Below, in pieces: positions 20,601-31,064 of a DNA stretch of 64,000 nt. The stretch's first letter is position 1, and each line of letters begins with the position of its first letter. The stretch lies in the NCBI RefSeq assembly GCF_024347595.1, contig NZ_AP025506.1, positions 1,178,001 through 1,242,000 of the forward strand. The letters run 5' to 3'. Under the pieces are notes generated by a model that was not told where the DNA came from, did no database searches, and worked only from the letters and a program-made list of their open reading frames with translations. A program made the position numbers and the translations under genes. The DNA comes from Vibrio pomeroyi (GTDB taxonomy: Bacteria; Pseudomonadota; Gammaproteobacteria; Enterobacterales; Vibrionaceae).

Positions 20601-20788
20601 TTGATCAAGTAGTAGAACACGTTGTTCATTCACGTCGTGGTTCGGTCTCTGGCGTACAGCGTCGATTCAAGATCGGTTACAATCGTGCTGCACGTATTGT
20701 CGAGCAACTTGAAGCTCAAGGTATTGTAAGTGCGCCGGGTCATAACGGTAACCGAGAAGTCTTAGCACCAGCGCCACCAAAAGATTAG
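17645..20788 (+). CDS. ftsK: DNA translocase FtsK
   Basis: FtsK links division to chromosome segregation: it sits at the septum, pumps DNA and activates XerCD at dif. The 1047-residue protein has an N-terminal membrane domain with about four helices (33-52, 80-107, 120-138, 165-188), a long acidic low-complexity linker rich in Glu, Gln and Pro (about 205-555), the RecA-like motor with Walker A GTTGSGKS near 704-711 and Walker [10 protein letters not shown] near 830, and a C-terminal gamma winged helix (about 980-1047, [17 protein letters not shown]) that reads KOPS. A run of nine G (17835-17843) lies in the sense strand at the Ala-Trp-Gly-Gly codons. The lrp-ftsK-lolA-rarA-serS order is conserved. 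Confidence 0.96.
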   Translation: MFKQSSNKVETIIKTSEEPQSPRLNGSQRLKECSLILGVLFSILLAVALLTFSPADPSWSQTAWGGDIQNAGGYLGAWLADTLFFVFGSLAYPLPILVTVAAWVLFRKRNEDEQIDFMLWGTRLLGLTVLILTSCGLADINFDDIWYFSSGGVVGDVLTSLALPTLNVLGSTLVLLFLWGAGFTLLTGISWLSIVEWLGERAIKLFTSVVNKARGQDQELLEPQLRESADRDLIEERHQEPTYRDVPAIEDNKYSTEQDPLDPALSFSATNDSSDTTASALESAATPKRHYNIHMPVEAPAKQDASAQAEPQIQPQVEPEPIPVAPVYQAPEEPLEEGVERSKQLNATIEQLENAAMYEDDLAEQEQVDAHESQVAYQQYMQNEQQDVTPTDTDLESAEPEINSSPEVTSEFDAEEVQPESLYASPMGEPEETIQEDFSAQASPFDAVEDQSDEQVFAPAAQQTEADQADEELADEQFEPFSYQEEDSQPTEQSLESAIDLPWEEVTEDEPLNQDKDVEAFQSIVSEAQANMAAAQNPFLVQQDVNLPKPAEPLPTLELLFHPEKRETFIDRDALEAIARLVESKLADYKIKADVVDIFPGPVITRFELDLAPGVKVSRISGLSMDLARSLSALAVRVVEVIPGKPYVGLELPNMSRQTVFFSDVVGSTQFQEAKSPTTVVLGQDIAGEAVIADLSKMPHVLVAGTTGSGKSVGVNVMILSMLYKASPEDVRFIMIDPKMLELSVYEGIPHLLSEVVTDMKDASNALRWCVGEMERRYKLMSALGVRNIKGYNDKLKMAADAGHPIHDPLWKPGDSMDPEAPLLEKLPYIVVIVDEFADLIMVVGKKVEELIARLAQKARAAGVHLILATQRPSVDVITGLIKANIPTRVAFTVSTKTDSRTILDQGGAESLLGMGDMLYLPPGSSHTIRVHGAFASDDDVHAVVNNWKARGKPNYIDEITNGEQTPETLLPGEKMEGDEEVDPLFDQVVEHVVHSRRGSVSGVQRRFKIGYNRAARIVEQLEAQGIVSAPGHNGNREVLAPAPPKD

Positions 20789-20863
20789 TTCTACTAGGAA
20801 CTCATGCCCATTAAGTCGGTCAAATCGAGAATATGACCGACTTATGTTTTAACAGGATTATTG

Positions 20864-21460
20864 ATGAAAAAAGTATTCGCACTTTTATTTATGAGCTTCT
20901 CAGTGTTTGCTTCTCCGAAAGAAGAGCTGAGTAGCCGTTTGGCATTGAACGCAGGTTTTAGTGCTGACTTTAAACAAGTCGTGACCAGCCCTGAGGGCGA
21001 TGTGGTGATGGAAGGCGAGGGCACCGTTGAGATTGCACGTCCTAGCTTGTTCCGTTGGGAAACTACGTTCCCTGATGAGAACTTATTGGTATCTGATGGC
21101 CAAAGCTTGTGGTACTACAGCCCGTTCATTGAGCAAGTGAGCATTTACTGGCAAGAACAAGCGACATCGCAAACGCCTTTCGTACTGCTGACTCGCAACC
21201 AAGAAAGCGATTGGGATAACTACAACGTCGCGCAAACGGGTAACCAATTTACGCTAACGCCAACGGCAGTGGACTCTAACCAAGGTGATTTCCAAATTAA
21301 CATCACCGAAAAGGGCATTGTTCAGGGCTTTAACGTGATTGAACAAGATGGCCAGAAAGGTGAGTTTACTTTCAGCAATGTTGATTTAGGTAAACCATCA
21401 GCAGACCGCTTTACTTTTGTGGCGCCAGAAGGTGTCGAGGTCGACGACCAAAGAAATTGA
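20864..21460 (+). CDS. lolA: Outer-membrane lipoprotein carrier protein LolA
   Basis: LolA is the periplasmic chaperone that takes lipoproteins from LolCDE to LolB at the outer membrane. The 198-residue precursor has a signal peptide ([16 protein letters not shown], cleavage likely before SPKEEL), then the LolA beta-barrel with [23 protein letters not shown] and [15 protein letters not shown] chose the ATG at 20864 over the TTG at 20861; AGGA lies about six bases upstream. It follows ftsK by about 75 bases and precedes rarA, as in E. coli, and the three are probably cotranscribed. Confidence 0.95.
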   Translation: MKKVFALLFMSFSVFASPKEELSSRLALNAGFSADFKQVVTSPEGDVVMEGEGTVEIARPSLFRWETTFPDENLLVSDGQSLWYYSPFIEQVSIYWQEQATSQTPFVLLTRNQESDWDNYNVAQTGNQFTLTPTAVDSNQGDFQINITEKGIVQGFNVIEQDGQKGEFTFSNVDLGKPSADRFTFVAPEGVEVDDQRN

Positions 21461-21529
21461 TCCAAACAGGCAGATCGTTTGGTCGTAAGTCGATAGGCAT
21501 TATGCCATCAACGAATCAAGAGATTGCAA

Positions 21530-22879
21530 TTGAGTAATTACAGCTTAGATTTTGCAGGGGACGAAGATTTTCGTCCCCTTGCTGCTCGTATGAGACCTGA
21601 AACTGTTGAACAGTACATCGGTCAGCAGCATATATTAGGCCCTGGTAAACCACTTCGCAGAGCGTTGGAAGCGGGCCATATTCACTCCATGATTTTATGG
21701 GGGCCTCCGGGTACCGGTAAAACCACGTTGGCGGAAGTGGCTGCAAATTACGCCAATGCAGAAGTGGAGCGTGTATCAGCGGTAACATCGGGTGTGAAAG
21801 ACATTCGGGTCGCCATTGAGAAAGCCCGAGAAAACAAACAAGCAGGACGCAGAACGATTCTGTTTGTGGATGAGGTCCATCGCTTTAACAAAAGCCAGCA
21901 AGATGCCTTTCTTCCTCATATTGAAGATGGCACGGTTACCTTTATCGGCGCGACTACAGAAAACCCTTCTTTTGAATTGAACAACGCTTTGTTGTCACGT
22001 GCGCGTGTCTACAAACTGACTTCCCTCAATACTGACGACATCTCCCTTGTTATTCGCCAAGCGATTGAAGATAAACAGCGTGGATTGGGTGATGTGTCTG
22101 CCGACTTCGCTGATAACGTCTTAGACCGTCTCGCTGAGTTGGTGAACGGTGATGCGCGTATGTCGCTCAACTATCTTGAGTTGCTGTATGACATGGCAGA
22201 AGACAACGATAAGGGCGAGAAAGCGATAACTTTGCAGTTGCTTGCTGAAGTAGCAGGTGAGAAAGTCGCTCGCTTTGATAACAAGGGCGATATTTGGTAC
22301 GACCTAATCTCTGCGGTTCACAAATCGATTCGTGGTTCGAACCCTGATGCAGCGCTGTATTGGTCGGCGCGAATGATTGCCGCGGGTTGTGACCCTCTGT
22401 ATATCGTAAGGCGTTTACTGGCGATTGCCTCTGAAGATATTGGTAACGCAGACCCAAGGGCGATGCAGGTCGCGATGTCGGCTTGGGATTGCTTCACACG
22501 TATTGGGCCTGCTGAAGGAGAACGTGCGATTGCTCAAGCGGTTGTGTATTTAGCTTGTGCGCCAAAGAGTAATGCCGTCTACACCGCTTGGAAGCAAGCG
22601 TTAACTGATGCGCACAACCTTCCTGAGTATGAAGTGCCTCATCATTTACGAAATGCACCGACAACTTTGATGAAGGACATGGGCTACGGACAAGAATACC
22701 GTTATGCTCATGACGAACCGGGTGCCTACGCGGCTGGCGAAAAGTATCTGCCTCCTGAAATGGGAGAGAAACAATACTATTTCCCAACAAAACGAGGCTT
22801 AGAGACCAAAATTGGCGAGAAGCTAGATTATCTGGCGGATTTGGACGCAAAAAGCCCACAAAAACGCTATGAAAAGTAG
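21530..22879 (+). CDS. rarA: Replication-associated recombination protein RarA (MgsA) AAA ATPase
   Basis: RarA is a clamp-loader-like AAA ATPase that acts at stalled replication forks and interacts with SSB. The protein of about 449 residues has Walker [10 protein letters not shown], Walker [13 protein letters not shown], sensor 1 [10 protein letters not shown] and the C-terminal tetramerisation/MgsA domain ([24 protein letters not shown]). No ATG fits the start. TTG at 21530 gives MSNYSLDF, matching the E. coli start, with AGAGA six bases upstream; TTG at 21524 would add two residues. A TTG start suggests modest expression. It lies between lolA and serS. Confidence 0.94.
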   Translation: MSNYSLDFAGDEDFRPLAARMRPETVEQYIGQQHILGPGKPLRRALEAGHIHSMILWGPPGTGKTTLAEVAANYANAEVERVSAVTSGVKDIRVAIEKARENKQAGRRTILFVDEVHRFNKSQQDAFLPHIEDGTVTFIGATTENPSFELNNALLSRARVYKLTSLNTDDISLVIRQAIEDKQRGLGDVSADFADNVLDRLAELVNGDARMSLNYLELLYDMAEDNDKGEKAITLQLLAEVAGEKVARFDNKGDIWYDLISAVHKSIRGSNPDAALYWSARMIAAGCDPLYIVRRLLAIASEDIGNADPRAMQVAMSAWDCFTRIGPAEGERAIAQAVVYLACAPKSNAVYTAWKQALTDAHNLPEYEVPHHLRNAPTTLMKDMGYGQEYRYAHDEPGAYAAGEKYLPPEMGEKQYYFPTKRGLETKIGEKLDYLADLDAKSPQKRYEK

Positions 22880-23006
22880 TCTTTTTTGGATATCGTTACC
22901 TAGTCATAAAATTTATATTAAATCGTTAAAAGTTGGTCGAAATAGCACCAATTTTAGGGGTTTAGCAGTGATTCAGTAGCAAACTACTGAATATTCAAAT
23001 AACTAA

Positions 23007-24329
<1,323 letters not shown>

Positions 24330-24366
24330 TCTAATTATTTAGCGCCTCGCGCGAAATAGATTATTT

Positions 24367-24399
24367 AAAAGGCTTTGCTGTAATGGCAAAGCCTTTTTT
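24367..24399. terminator. Bidirectional terminator between serS and the vie-type operon
   Basis: A nine-base stem AGGCTTTGC/GCAAAGCCT with a seven-base loop, A-rich on the left and T-rich on the right. Confidence 0.85.
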
Positions 24400-24458
24400 A
24401 TATGTGGCGTTATTTTTTGTATGCGACAGTTATTTAGAGAAGCTAATTCAAAGAACCG

Positions 24459-26105
24459 TTACATAAAAGAGAAGCTGGCGTTAGCCGCAGTATCTGCTTG
24501 CTTACACGCTAGAAGCGCCTTTCGGTAGTAGTTTTGATAGTTGTTTTTTGTCAGCTCATCAATGGTATAAAGCTGGGTGATCACTTCATCACATTGCTTG
24601 ATGATAGTGAGCACTTGCTTAGCACCCATAGAATCTGGCCAAATCACAGAAAGCAGTTTCACGATGTTCATACAGACGTTTTTGATCATCGGGCAGCGCT
24701 TATGAATATCTAAGTAAGCCACGAGCACCAATTTATAATCTGATTGGCCTTGCTTAATAATGATGTTTTTCTCTTTAAGCCATGTCATTTTTTCTGTGTT
24801 GCGATTTTTCATCTCGGTACACATCGTCATTTGACTCGAAACGACGGTTTCGTTTGCTGTTTTGATGATCAACATGCCGCAGCGATTCTCAGCGACTTTG
24901 AATTCGTTCTCACAACTCATTCTATCCAACAACCATGCATGGTGATAAATCACAGGAAATGCGTTGAAGTCATTCTTGTCGTGCAGTGCGGTCAAAATTG
25001 TCACCGCCTTTTGATACTGCTTGGATTCCATCGCTATGTGAGCTGCTATCAATGCCAAGTCGGTTTGAAGTCCAGATCTTGCCTCGGTCGGGATTTTAGA
25101 AATCAGGTAATTGACCTGATCCAAATTCGCTTGCTTATCAATGCCATCCGACGCGCAGTAGAGCAAGAACCGAATATGATTCAACTTCATGTACAAGTTG
25201 TCACGGAAGGTGTCTCTGTTTATCTGCACGTAGTTTTGATAGTGAAGCAGTGCAGTTCTCGAGTCATTTACCGACAAACATAGATTCGCGATTGCCAACT
25301 CTCGTTCTGAGTTTCCAGGGGTGAGTTCGCTCGCCAACTTAAAGTGTGCAATCGCCGCAGGAATCTTGTTGCTGATCAGATTGACCTGAGCGGCTTGGTC
25401 TCGATACAAAGTGCTGGTGGGCGCTGAATCAATCAAGCTTTCGATCATGCGTTGTGCTTCATTAAGCTGGCCTAAGTTCGCAAGGCTGTTCGCAAGCCCA
25501 GCTTGAGCCCAATCGAAACTGCCTTCATCAAGAGCTTTTTCATAAACACGCTTAGCTTCGTCGTAGAGTTCAAGCTTTGATAGAAAGCTTCCACGGAACT
25601 GTTGAATCGTCGCGAAATATTCTGGATGGAATGCGACTAACTCTTCGCAAAATTCTAAACCCGCTTGGTAGTTGTTCTCTCTTTCAGCCTTGTAGATATT
25701 CTGCAACACCAGCTTCTTTTTCAGAGAACTGGTAATACGTTGCTTCAACGTTTCGCGGTTGAACGGCTTTAATAGGTAGTTATCTGGTCGAAGCTCTAAG
25801 ATAGGGCGGATCGACAAAGCTGAATTCTCGCCTGTTACCAGGATAAATATCCCGTCGTCTTTTAATCTTTTGGATTGCTTCAACTCTTCGAATAACTGTT
25901 TGCCGTTGATGGTGTTGCCAAAGTTATAATCGCAAATGATCACATCAAAGGTTGTTTCGCTGGTGAGAGCCATTGCGATACGAGGTGACTTAGCAATTGA
26001 AATCAAACGCTCTGAGAAGCCAATATGAACCAGCATATTGCGAATAGTGGATAGCACTATCGCTGAGTCATCAACGATAAGTGCATTTAATTGAGTTAAT
26101 TTCAT
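24459..26105 (-). CDS. vieB: Response-regulator receiver protein with TPR repeats (VieB-like)
   Basis: A 548-residue protein with an N-terminal CheY-like receiver (about 1-125; acid pocket D12/D13, phosphoacceptor D59 in ICDYNFG, conserved Lys in YLLKPF) and a long helical region with TPR-like repeats (about 140-400, for example YDEAKRVYEKALDEGSFDWAQ). There is no output domain for DNA binding or cyclic-di-GMP. This architecture and its place as third gene after a hybrid kinase and a REC-EAL protein match VieB of the V. cholerae VieSAB system, where VieB restrains transfer from VieS to VieA. It starts two bases after the stop of the REC-EAL gene. The name rests on architecture and order. Confidence 0.8.
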   Translation of the reverse strand: MKLTQLNALIVDDSAIVLSTIRNMLVHIGFSERLISIAKSPRIAMALTSETTFDVIICDYNFGNTINGKQLFEELKQSKRLKDDGIFILVTGENSALSIRPILELRPDNYLLKPFNRETLKQRITSSLKKKLVLQNIYKAERENNYQAGLEFCEELVAFHPEYFATIQQFRGSFLSKLELYDEAKRVYEKALDEGSFDWAQAGLANSLANLGQLNEAQRMIESLIDSAPTSTLYRDQAAQVNLISNKIPAAIAHFKLASELTPGNSERELAIANLCLSVNDSRTALLHYQNYVQINRDTFRDNLYMKLNHIRFLLYCASDGIDKQANLDQVNYLISKIPTEARSGLQTDLALIAAHIAMESKQYQKAVTILTALHDKNDFNAFPVIYHHAWLLDRMSCENEFKVAENRCGMLIIKTANETVVSSQMTMCTEMKNRNTEKMTWLKEKNIIIKQGQSDYKLVLVAYLDIHKRCPMIKNVCMNIVKLLSVIWPDSMGAKQVLTIIKQCDEVITQLYTIDELTKNNYQNYYRKALLACKQADTAANASFSFM

Positions 26106-26107
26106 GT

Positions 26108-27259
26108 TTATTTTAAATTATTTACTGACGTGAATTCCGAAAAGCTTGCAGGCTTTGAAGTAATAAAACCTTGATATTTGGTCATGCCAATTGTTTTTAA
26201 GTATTCAAGGTCTTGCTGCTGTTCTACACCTTCGACAATACAAGAAAGGCCAAGGTTTTCTGCCAAATTGATGCAAGCTTTCGTTAGAATCTGATTCTTT
26301 TTGTTTTCGCTAATGTTGTTTACAAAACTGCGGTCTACTTTTAGCTCAGTAAAAGGCAAACTCGACAACTGAGACAGAGACGCATAACCTGTCCCGAAAT
26401 CATCAACTGACAATCCAACGCCTAACATGCTGAGTTTTGCGATGTTCTTATAGCAATGCGCATCCAGCAGGATCGTTTCGTGCTCTGTAATTTCTAATGT
26501 CAGCAGTGACGGATCAATTTTGTACTTGTCACATAAGCTTGCGACTTGGTCCGCAATCTCAAGCTTTAATGTTGACTGCTCAATATTGATCGCAAAGTGG
26601 ATCGGCATACGCATCGACGAGATATCTTTCAGAGCCAGTTCAAGCACAGTGAAGAAAAGTCGATCCATCAGCCCAAGTTGACGCAATGTGTCCATGAAAT
26701 GGAAAGGTGTGAGCAACCCTAATTCTGGATGCATAATGCGAGCAAGTACCTCAACACCCACCAATTTCGATTGTTCAACGTCATGTTGCGTCTGATAAGC
26801 ATTGGTGAACCATTCATTTTCAAAGGCTTCAATGGTCTGCTGTTCATCTAACTTAACTTCGGTCGGCAGAATAGACTTAGCGGTTTGGATGCGTTTATAC
26901 GACGACAGCAAACGCTGGATATGCGTTTCATCTACCGGTTTCGGTATCGCTTCGACTTCGTTATAGCCAATGAGTTTGCACATGCTTTTGGTTGAATCCA
27001 ACGCAGCATCAGCCATCGCACTCAAGATGACAACAGTTTGTATTGAACCTTGAGCTTCCGAAGAGGCCAGTAACGACACGCCATCAATCTGTGGCAACTG
27101 AAGGTCACAGAACGCAATATCAAAGCGATGTTGTTTGCATAGCTCTATCGCATCTTCGCCGTTGTAAGCGGTATACACCTCATCCACGCTGTAGCGTTTC
27201 AGTAGGATCTGAATTTGTGTTGCTTGTAACAATGAATCCTCAACGATGAGAATTTTCAT
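26108..27259 (-). CDS. vieA: Response regulator with EAL phosphodiesterase domain (VieA-like, no HTH)
   Basis: A 383-residue protein with a receiver (1-120; phosphoacceptor D52 in FCDLQLPQ, Lys in AIPKPV) and an EAL cyclic-di-GMP phosphodiesterase domain (about 150-380). The catalytic set looks complete: E170 in GVEVLAR, N225 (INIEQ), E256 (LEITEHE), D286/D287 (VDDFGTGY), K307 (LKVDR), E343 (VEGVEQ) and Q363 (YQGF). It should lower cyclic-di-GMP when phosphorylated, as V. cholerae VieA does. Unlike V. cholerae VieA, it ends after the EAL domain and has no C-terminal helix-turn-helix. The start overlaps the kinase stop by four bases. Confidence 0.85.
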   Translation of the reverse strand: MKILIVEDSLLQATQIQILLKRYSVDEVYTAYNGEDAIELCKQHRFDIAFCDLQLPQIDGVSLLASSEAQGSIQTVVILSAMADAALDSTKSMCKLIGYNEVEAIPKPVDETHIQRLLSSYKRIQTAKSILPTEVKLDEQQTIEAFENEWFTNAYQTQHDVEQSKLVGVEVLARIMHPELGLLTPFHFMDTLRQLGLMDRLFFTVLELALKDISSMRMPIHFAINIEQSTLKLEIADQVASLCDKYKIDPSLLTLEITEHETILLDAHCYKNIAKLSMLGVGLSVDDFGTGYASLSQLSSLPFTELKVDRSFVNNISENKKNQILTKACINLAENLGLSCIVEGVEQQQDLEYLKTIGMTKYQGFITSKPASFSEFTSVNNLK

Positions 27260-30200
27260 AGTGAATCTAACCTGTTTATAACCGCTTGAGCTGAGGCAAT
27301 CGCTAAGTCCAGCTCTTCAATTAACTTGTGACAATACATAGGGTCTTCTGCATTTTTCTCACAATCCTTTGCTGCATGATTGAGAGAATCTAAGCCGAGT
27401 AGGCTTGCCGAACCCTTGATTCTGTGTGCTATCGCTTTGATGTTTGGGTCTGTCTCTAGCAACATCGCTTTATCTGAGCTGAACGAATCCAAAATAACAG
27501 TCGCCATTTGAAGCTGCTCTTCTGGGCTGTAATTCTGTGCCCAGGATTGGTCTGCTTGGATTGTTTCTATCGCTTGTTGGGGCAGTAATTCCTCAATCGC
27601 ACATGCGAGCTCTTCAAACGAATAAGGCTTGTAGATCACTTGATCCATCCCCACACGTTCAGCCTTCTCAATAACCAGCTTCGAGTCTTCGGCTGTACAG
27701 CCAATAATTGGCAAGTGTTTCAGCTTGTCGAGTGAACGAATCTTCTCAGTCAATTGATAGCCATCCATGTTCGGCATATGGCAATCGGTGATGATGATAT
27801 CCACCAGTGTTTCGCTATTTTCTAATTCTTCCATCGCTTCTTGGCCGTCTTTTACGATGACCGTCTTTAACCCAAAGCGCTTAAGCTGTTTTGCAAACAA
27901 CAAGCGGTTGATTGGGTCGTCATCGGCGATAAGCACGGTTCCGGTAAAGTGGTACTCTGACGCCGGAGCGTGAGTCACGCTTTTGCCTTGAGCCGTGATA
28001 TCGCTCAGCAATAGGTCTGGATACAGGTTCTGCCATTGTGTGGAGCGCTCAATTGCCTGACTGTAATCGTTCATCTGATTCTCGATTTTCCAAGCTTTAA
28101 ACCACGCTAAGATCTCTCTATCTTCAGAGTGCATAGGTGTAACCACTTTTATTGGGCTCGCTGTTCCTTTAATTGGTAAGCTCACCGAAACCTTAGTGCC
28201 TAGCCCCAACTTGCTTTCAATTTTTAGGTCACCATCCATCATGTTGACTAGGCGTTGGACCACCGTAATCCCAAGACCTGTGCCGCCGTAGCGTCGACTA
28301 ATACTGCGGTCGCCTTGTGCGAAAGGTTGAAACGCACGCGCTATTTGTTGGTCAGACATACCGCAGCCTGTATCCGTAATCGAAAGCTGCAGTTGTTCGC
28401 TCGATGTTTTTACCGTAACCAACACAAAGCCGTTCTCGGTGAACTTAATCGCATTGTTCAATAGGTTATTAAGAATCTGAGTGACTCGAAGCCAATCCAA
28501 GCTTGCTCTGGATATCGAGTCGACTTTCCAATCTAATTTAAAGTTAAGATTGTTGAGTCGAGCATTGCTCTCAAATGTCCTAAATATCGGGCACAGCTCG
28601 TCATAGATATTGCTTATCTTCGACTCTAAATGAAGCTGATTCGCCTCCATTTTTGAGATGTCGAGAATGTCACTGACCAGCAATTTCAAACGTTCAGCTG
28701 ACAACTGAGCATTGCTAAGAAGCTCCATGTCATCTTTGTTTTCTATCTTGGTACTGAGTAGCTCCATCAGGCCAATCATGGCCGCGATAGGCGTGCGCAA
28801 TTCGTGGCTGACGATGGCTAAGAATAGATCTCGAGCTTTGATCGCTTCTTGCGCTTTCTTATTAGATATCTCAAGCTCACGCTGTTGTTTTTCCCACCTT
28901 GTGAGGTCATCAAGTACCGTGATTACGTAAGGGTCTTTCTCTGATGCGTTGGCCAAACACTGACGAATCACGCGAAAATGCTGTTCGCCGCCACTGCAGT
29001 CACACTTGATGGTGCTCCAAACGCCTAATTTGTTCCCTGTTTTTTCATCGTTATCTCTAAGCCAGCAAAATTCTGGGTTTTCATCGTGTTGCTGTGTAAA
29101 GCAGTGTGCCATTTGCTTATCAAAAGCACTGTTGGAAAGAACCAATTGGCCGCTTTTATCGTGAATCGCAATCAGGCTAGGTAAGTTATCTAGCAAGGTC
29201 GTTAGCCATTGGATCTGATCATAACTGCGCTGTTCAGACTGTTGAGCACGCGACAGCGATAGAGACAGTCGACGAGTCTTCATTAAGCCAAAGGTAATCA
29301 AAGCGAATATCACTCCTGATATCGCTAAGGTATACGCCACAATTCGCTCTTTACTGAATCCGTATTGAGCAACGATGTTGTGATGCTTCAGTGTTAGAAG
29401 ATCAATTTCATTTTGTGTTGTGACCGAAATAGCTGAGTCGATCACGCTTTGTAAGAACGACGAACTCGGATTTAAAATGACGCCCATTTTACGTTGCAGT
29501 GAAACTTCAGCAGTTTGTGGAACGATGTTAAACAGCGCATCATAACCATTAAAAATGTATAGGTTAGCAATACTCTTTGGAATATAGGCATGCGTAATCT
29601 GACCGTTGCTCATCGCGGTAATGATTGAGTCCATGTCTTTGTACATCAAAGCGTCAGCTAAATGATCTTCTAAACTCGACTTTGGAATGAAGTAGCCCGT
29701 TCGATCCAAAATAGCGGTCTTTTTATTTAAAGACTCTCGGTTAGTTTCAATCAACGCCCATTCGAATGTCATGAAGGGTTCGCTGGCGATAAACTGAGTA
29801 GAATCTACGTTCTCTACATCGAAACCGGGCAAAAACTCAACCTCACCATTCTTGAGCATATCGATGATGTTTCTGCCTTCTGGCGGCACATATTCAAACT
29901 TCAATCCTAGCTTTCTCGAAATCAGCTTGATCGCATCATGAATGAACCCTACGGCCTCTTGAGTTGTAGGATCAAAATATGAATATGGATAGATCCCTTC
30001 CGTCACCGTGAAGCGAATAGGGCGTTTGCCATATTGGCTTTGGATTATCTGGTTCACGAGATCATCGTAAAAATGATAGAACTGTTCCGAAGACAAATTG
30101 GCAATGTCGTTTTCTTTGTCGTGAATGAATTTTTCGATGATGCTGTGCATTACGCTGTCATTCTGGTTCATCATGATCTGAACGGGAAATTTGGGCAGAT

Positions 30201-30840
30201 CTTGGCTGAACGAGAGTGCACCTTGCCATTCTCCGGGGGTCATGACGGAGTAGTAACTTTGTACTGATGTCAGATCTAAAATCGTCGCATCGGCAAAGCC
30301 ATTCGCTATCGCAGGTAACAGTTCAGAAGTGCTATTCACAACCATAGGGTCAGACACTCCCTGCTGATTGAGCAGTTGGCAGAACAGTGAACTTTTAATG
30401 CATACCCATTTTAGTTGGTCGTGCGGCGTATTCTTGGCGACGTCATCTCTGTACCAATACACATTTTGAATGTCATATAAGCTGTCTGAAAACTCAAATT
30501 GTTCAGCTCTTCTGCGTGTTTCCGCAAAGCCAATGGTTAAGTCAGCTTCACCGCTAGCAATCGCAGATAATAAAGCTCTGGAAGAGAAGTACTCTTTTAC
30601 TTCCACTTCTATATTCAAGTAATCCCTAAGCATACCTTGGACGCTATCGCACGTGTCTTGATTGCGATTGACGACAAAGTCTTCCCAAACTTGATTAAAC
30701 AGGTACATAGGTTTCGCAATGACTAGCTTCTGCTTATTTTGGATATAGCTATGCTGGGCTGCACTTAATGTGGTTTCTTCAGCTGTGCTGGAAAAAGAGA
30801 GTGAAGTTAGAGCGATTAATAAGAGAAACAGGGTCTTCAT
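27256..30840 (-). CDS. vieS: BvgS/EvgS-like hybrid sensor histidine kinase (VieS-like)
   Basis: A hybrid phosphorelay kinase of about 1194 residues. In order: a signal peptide (1-20), two periplasmic solute-binding (SBP_bac_3-like) domains (about 35-260 and 275-490), a transmembrane helix (499-521), a PAS-like region (about 545-650), HisKA with H679 (IVSHELRTP), a HATPase with NNAIKF, DTGCGM and GGTGLGI boxes, a receiver with D1019 (ITDCHMP), and a C-terminal HPt with H1139 (AHRIKGSA). All relay residues are present. I chose the ATG at 30840 because it begins a clean signal sequence; an ATG at 30870 adds ten residues. It heads a tight three-gene operon like vieSAB. The ligand is unknown. Confidence 0.85.
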   Translation of the reverse strand: MKTLFLLLIALTSLSFSSTAEETTLSAAQHSYIQNKQKLVIAKPMYLFNQVWEDFVVNRNQDTCDSVQGMLRDYLNIEVEVKEYFSSRALLSAIASGEADLTIGFAETRRRAEQFEFSDSLYDIQNVYWYRDDVAKNTPHDQLKWVCIKSSLFCQLLNQQGVSDPMVVNSTSELLPAIANGFADATILDLTSVQSYYSVMTPGEWQGALSFSQDLPKFPVQIMMNQNDSVMHSIIEKFIHDKENDIANLSSEQFYHFYDDLVNQIIQSQYGKRPIRFTVTEGIYPYSYFDPTTQEAVGFIHDAIKLISRKLGLKFEYVPPEGRNIIDMLKNGEVEFLPGFDVENVDSTQFIASEPFMTFEWALIETNRESLNKKTAILDRTGYFIPKSSLEDHLADALMYKDMDSIITAMSNGQITHAYIPKSIANLYIFNGYDALFNIVPQTAEVSLQRKMGVILNPSSSFLQSVIDSAISVTTQNEIDLLTLKHHNIVAQYGFSKERIVAYTLAISGVIFALITFGLMKTRRLSLSLSRAQQSEQRSYDQIQWLTTLLDNLPSLIAIHDKSGQLVLSNSAFDKQMAHCFTQQHDENPEFCWLRDNDEKTGNKLGVWSTIKCDCSGGEQHFRVIRQCLANASEKDPYVITVLDDLTRWEKQQRELEISNKKAQEAIKARDLFLAIVSHELRTPIAAMIGLMELLSTKIENKDDMELLSNAQLSAERLKLLVSDILDISKMEANQLHLESKISNIYDELCPIFRTFESNARLNNLNFKLDWKVDSISRASLDWLRVTQILNNLLNNAIKFTENGFVLVTVKTSSEQLQLSITDTGCGMSDQQIARAFQPFAQGDRSISRRYGGTGLGITVVQRLVNMMDGDLKIESKLGLGTKVSVSLPIKGTASPIKVVTPMHSEDREILAWFKAWKIENQMNDYSQAIERSTQWQNLYPDLLLSDITAQGKSVTHAPASEYHFTGTVLIADDDPINRLLFAKQLKRFGLKTVIVKDGQEAMEELENSETLVDIIITDCHMPNMDGYQLTEKIRSLDKLKHLPIIGCTAEDSKLVIEKAERVGMDQVIYKPYSFEELACAIEELLPQQAIETIQADQSWAQNYSPEEQLQMATVILDSFSSDKAMLLETDPNIKAIAHRIKGSASLLGLDSLNHAAKDCEKNAEDPMYCHKLIEELDLAIASAQAVINRLDSL

Positions 30841-30994
30841 AAAGTTAGCGAGCGATGAAAAGTCCCGCATTCTATGACGACATTTTATTCAGCTGCTAAT
30901 ACAATTTTTGAATTTATTTTTGTCGAGAGGGTAAATAAGAATTGTGATTGTATTTTCAATAAATCCCTTCTTAAACAGAGGTTTAATTTTAATA

Positions 30995-31021
30995 ATTCAG
31001 CCTGTGTTTCACAGGCTGAAT
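30995..31021 (-). terminator. Hairpin downstream of bioA, probable terminator
   Basis: A 12-base perfect stem (30995-31006 with 31010-31021) with a three-base loop. On the minus strand it is followed by an interrupted U-rich stretch, so it is a moderate terminator for bioA, upstream of the vieS-like gene. Confidence 0.7.
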
Positions 31022-31064
31022 CGATAATTTTTATATTGAACACATTCAGATTTATTTAAAACAA

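Noticed and set aside
24744..25283. A 179-codon plus-strand ORF inside the VieB-like gene
   Set aside because: The opposite strand encodes a coherent receiver-TPR protein; this frame has no recognisable domain and no ribosome-binding site.
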